Assembly: GCA_026874595.1 (NCBI GenBank)
Contig: CM049319.1
Coordinates: 5,920,601-5,984,600, forward strand
Source: Sipunculus nudus
Taxonomy: Eukaryota > Annelida > Sipuncula > Golfingiida > Sipunculidae
Direction of reading: 5' to 3'
DNA length: 64,000 bases
The position numbers and the translations under genes are program-made. Each line of letters opens with the position of its first letter. Positions within the stretch are counted from its first letter, which is position 1. Positions 61,660 to 64,000 of the stretch are shown here, in pieces. The notes under the pieces were generated by a model. That model saw only the letters and a program-made list of their open reading frames with translations, did no database searches and had not been told where the DNA came from.

Positions 61660-63374
61660 GTATACTCGTGGAGTCTCTAATAATTTGTCCCGAGGCCCTG
61701 TTGTAGCCGTATTTGGAAGATTCTTACACACAAATACCCATGCACATATCTTTATTTGTAATTTATATTTATATTAACCTAAAATTAACTTTATATTTGA
61801 TGTTAGATAGTAATATTGTACTTACAGTTAAGGTGGGCTAAAAGGATCTGGTACATCATGACATATTGAGCGAGAATCCTGATGACATATTATGATACCA
61901 GCTGATATTGTTAAACGAGCTCTCGCTGTGCATCTGTGTGCAAAAAAAACAGACCACACGTTAGTATCCTGAACAAAACTGAGTGGTTAACTAAGCCAGC
62001 TGAGCTGACAGCTCGTTCAAATATACTGGGCTGGTGGTACATGACTTTCATACAACTCGGCAATATTGACACTGTATGACTCTCAAGTGAATGCACTGTT
62101 ACACTATGTGAGATAAAAATCAGAATGATTCTCATTAAACCGTGGTTTAATTTATGTTCGATTATTTATAATTGGGATGTCCTTGTGATAAATCTCCGTT
62201 TAATCAAATTGGGGTATGATTTTTTTCGTTGACAATATTGAGTCCGATTAAATTTAGCAAGTGGGAAAGTCTGATCAAAACAATCATGATTAATTCTTCT
62301 CTTAATAGCTCACTTGTTTGATTACGTGTTTAATGTGGCTGTATATCGCTTTCATTTTGATATATATCAGCTACATAAACAACCAGATATTCCAACTTTA
62401 ACTTGAGCATTTTGGCGTGATCCTCTACCCAATATCGAACCCGGACAGGTTTATATCACAGGTCGCATGTTGAAATTATTGGCAAACCGGTAGTACATAT
62501 AAAGAATGAGTGATCGAATATGTATCCATGGTTACGGCGATTGGCCACAGAGTCCAATCTCTGACCGAGGAACGTCGTGAAATTCTTAACTAAATTAGGG
62601 TTCTATTTTATTGCATCATATCGATAAAAATAATCTTTCAACCTCTTTCTCATTTTTCATGTTTTGTTTTGCCTAATATCTTACTTATTGTCCCCCCCCC
62701 CGGGGCCACGGGAGAACATGTTGTCTTCAGTGCCATCGTCTGTCGCCGTAAGCGTCGTCGTTTGCACTGCACAAACAAAGCAATTCTAATTCCATTTAAT
62801 GATGGAAAGCTCTCATTAAATATAAGTGACTTGGGATAAGTGTTAGTTATATATCTGTTGTTGAAATTTAACCTGTGACCGCTGAGTAGCACATTCAAAA
62901 CAACCGGATGTGTTAAATTAGATATTTCTCCAAGGGGGAACAACAGTCAAAAGTTTTCCAAAAGCAAGTGAATGTTCGATGTAACATGGGCGTATATAAC
63001 GCCACTTACTAACATTTTATATCAATTAAGCATACACTTCTCGCTGTGTTTACACATATTGTTATATATAACACATCCTATAGTAAAATATGATTTTGCG
63101 GCCGCTGCGGCTGGGGCAGCGTCCACCATGATAAGTAACACGATGCGGGAACTGTTCTATGCCTGTATAATCAGGCAAGAAAATGATACTGAAAGCTTTA
63201 TGTACAAAACACTAATCACTCTGATCATCATAATTACGAATCATTCCCTGCAGTTATTACTGCCTCTATCATGAGCCACAATAGGCTTCATAATTCGTTA
63301 ATACTGTGGTATTTTATTATCATTTGCTGTCACTCCGTACTGGTGTATGCATCTTTATTACTCTACCTTGGTTA

Positions 63375-63377
<3 letters not shown>
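61660..63377. other. Unassigned region
   Basis: Frames at 61911-62135, 62650-62943 and 62972-63274 show no recognisable domain. A C-run is at 62693-62701. No gene supported. Confidence 0.45.
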
Positions 63378-63433
<56 letters not shown>

Positions 63434-63434
63434 T
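63378..63434. repeat. (TA)n microsatellite with AAATAT break
   Basis: Two TA runs separated by one AAAT near 63408, next to the hairpin at 63439-63532. Confidence 0.92.
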
Positions 63435-63438
63435 TATA

Positions 63439-63532
63439 TCATGTGTAAGGAATCAAACAATTGTAAGCATCGTGTTGACTAATTAGACGAAACTAATGAT
63501 GCTTACAATCGTTTGATTCCTTACACATGATA
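63439..63532. repeat. Near-perfect 34-bp inverted repeat
   Basis: Left arm runs from ATCATGTGTAAGGAATCAAA to TTGTAAGCATC and right arm from GATGCTTACAA to CCTTACACATGAT, complementary with one mismatch, around a 26-base loop. TA-rich sequence lies on both sides. Confidence 0.95.
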
Positions 63533-63829
63533 TATATATTGATACGCTCTGGTTATACCATAGAGCACTTTGCCATCAGTGCATTGCAAACAACCTAGAA
63601 AAAACAATTGTATGTACATATATATATAAAGGCTTATATATTTAAAGACTCACAATTGGAGGAATATCTGAAGATTCCGGTACTCTCCAGCCAAAATTTT
63701 AGCGCGTCACATGAGAATTTGTAACATCCCAGTGAATGGTGATCTATGTCAAATTGTGCAGGATTGTTTGAAAATAATGACTAAAGAAAATATAAGAGTT
63801 AAATTGTTTGCACAACTGGATTTTGAGGT

Positions 63830-64000
63830 AGTCGGTGGTGGTCAGTGTGGTTACTACAAGAGCAACCTTTGATTCGATCCACCTGCTAGCCGTGAACACA
63901 CGACTCGGCAAGCATTTAAATTGGGTTTGTAAGCCTACTTCAGACGTGATTCAAGCGATACTGTATTTACAGCAGCGCTCACCTACCCTGCTGCATTAAT
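63830..64000 (+). mobile_element. Possible tRNA-derived SINE, cut by the window end
   Basis: Plus strand GTAGTCGGTGGTGGTCAGTG (A-box-like) and TTTGATTCGATCC (B-box-like) about 45 bases apart, then a body without coding content. The 3' end is beyond the window. Confidence 0.4.

Overview
This is a eukaryotic genomic window, most likely from a lophotrochozoan and probably a bivalve mollusc. The sequence is AT-rich, genes are split into short exons with GT-AG introns, and long TA, GA, CT and ATA microsatellites and many small transposons fill the rest. The bivalve assignment is inference from gene architecture and repeat style, since no marker gene is present. I see no prokaryotic feature, rRNA, CRISPR array or complete tRNA gene.

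Two genes can be read, both on the minus strand. The first (about 13429 down past the left edge) has ten recognisable exons with compatible phases. Exons 1-3 encode a short cytoplasmic tail, a transmembrane helix and the first extracellular part of a DEG/ENaC (ASC-family) channel, including the family-like CNLNPIRYTE motif. The reading frame then passes, through phase-1 junctions, into an LDL-receptor class A repeat, a divergent MAM domain, a linker, a classical MAM domain and a second LDLa repeat. The gene then leaves the window. This mosaic is the most unusual thing here.

The second gene (44619 down to 28668) is a complete 12-exon SLC17 transporter of 562 residues, closest in motifs to vesicular glutamate transporters. 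All its exon joins keep frame. Just upstream of its sixth exon a roughly 90-bp unit is repeated five more times. Each unit carries a copy of that exon's splice acceptor and first ~45 bases, so the real acceptor sits beside an array of decoys.

Layout: 1-13.6 kb, channel/MAM/LDLa gene with transposons in its introns. 13.6-28.4 kb, intergenic, with a 56-bp tandem repeat, tRNA-derived SINEs, a Harbinger-like MITE, CT tracts and a probable solo LTR. 28.4-44.6 kb, the SLC17 gene, with a SINE, a hAT-like element, an 887-bp Harbinger-like MITE and the exon-6 array in introns. 44.6-64 kb, no recognised gene, but a nested insertion with a 145-bp tandem repeat, a diverged tandem duplication, pogo-like elements, two near-perfect hairpins and many TA tracts. 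No functional link between the two genes can be seen apart from both encoding membrane proteins on the same strand.
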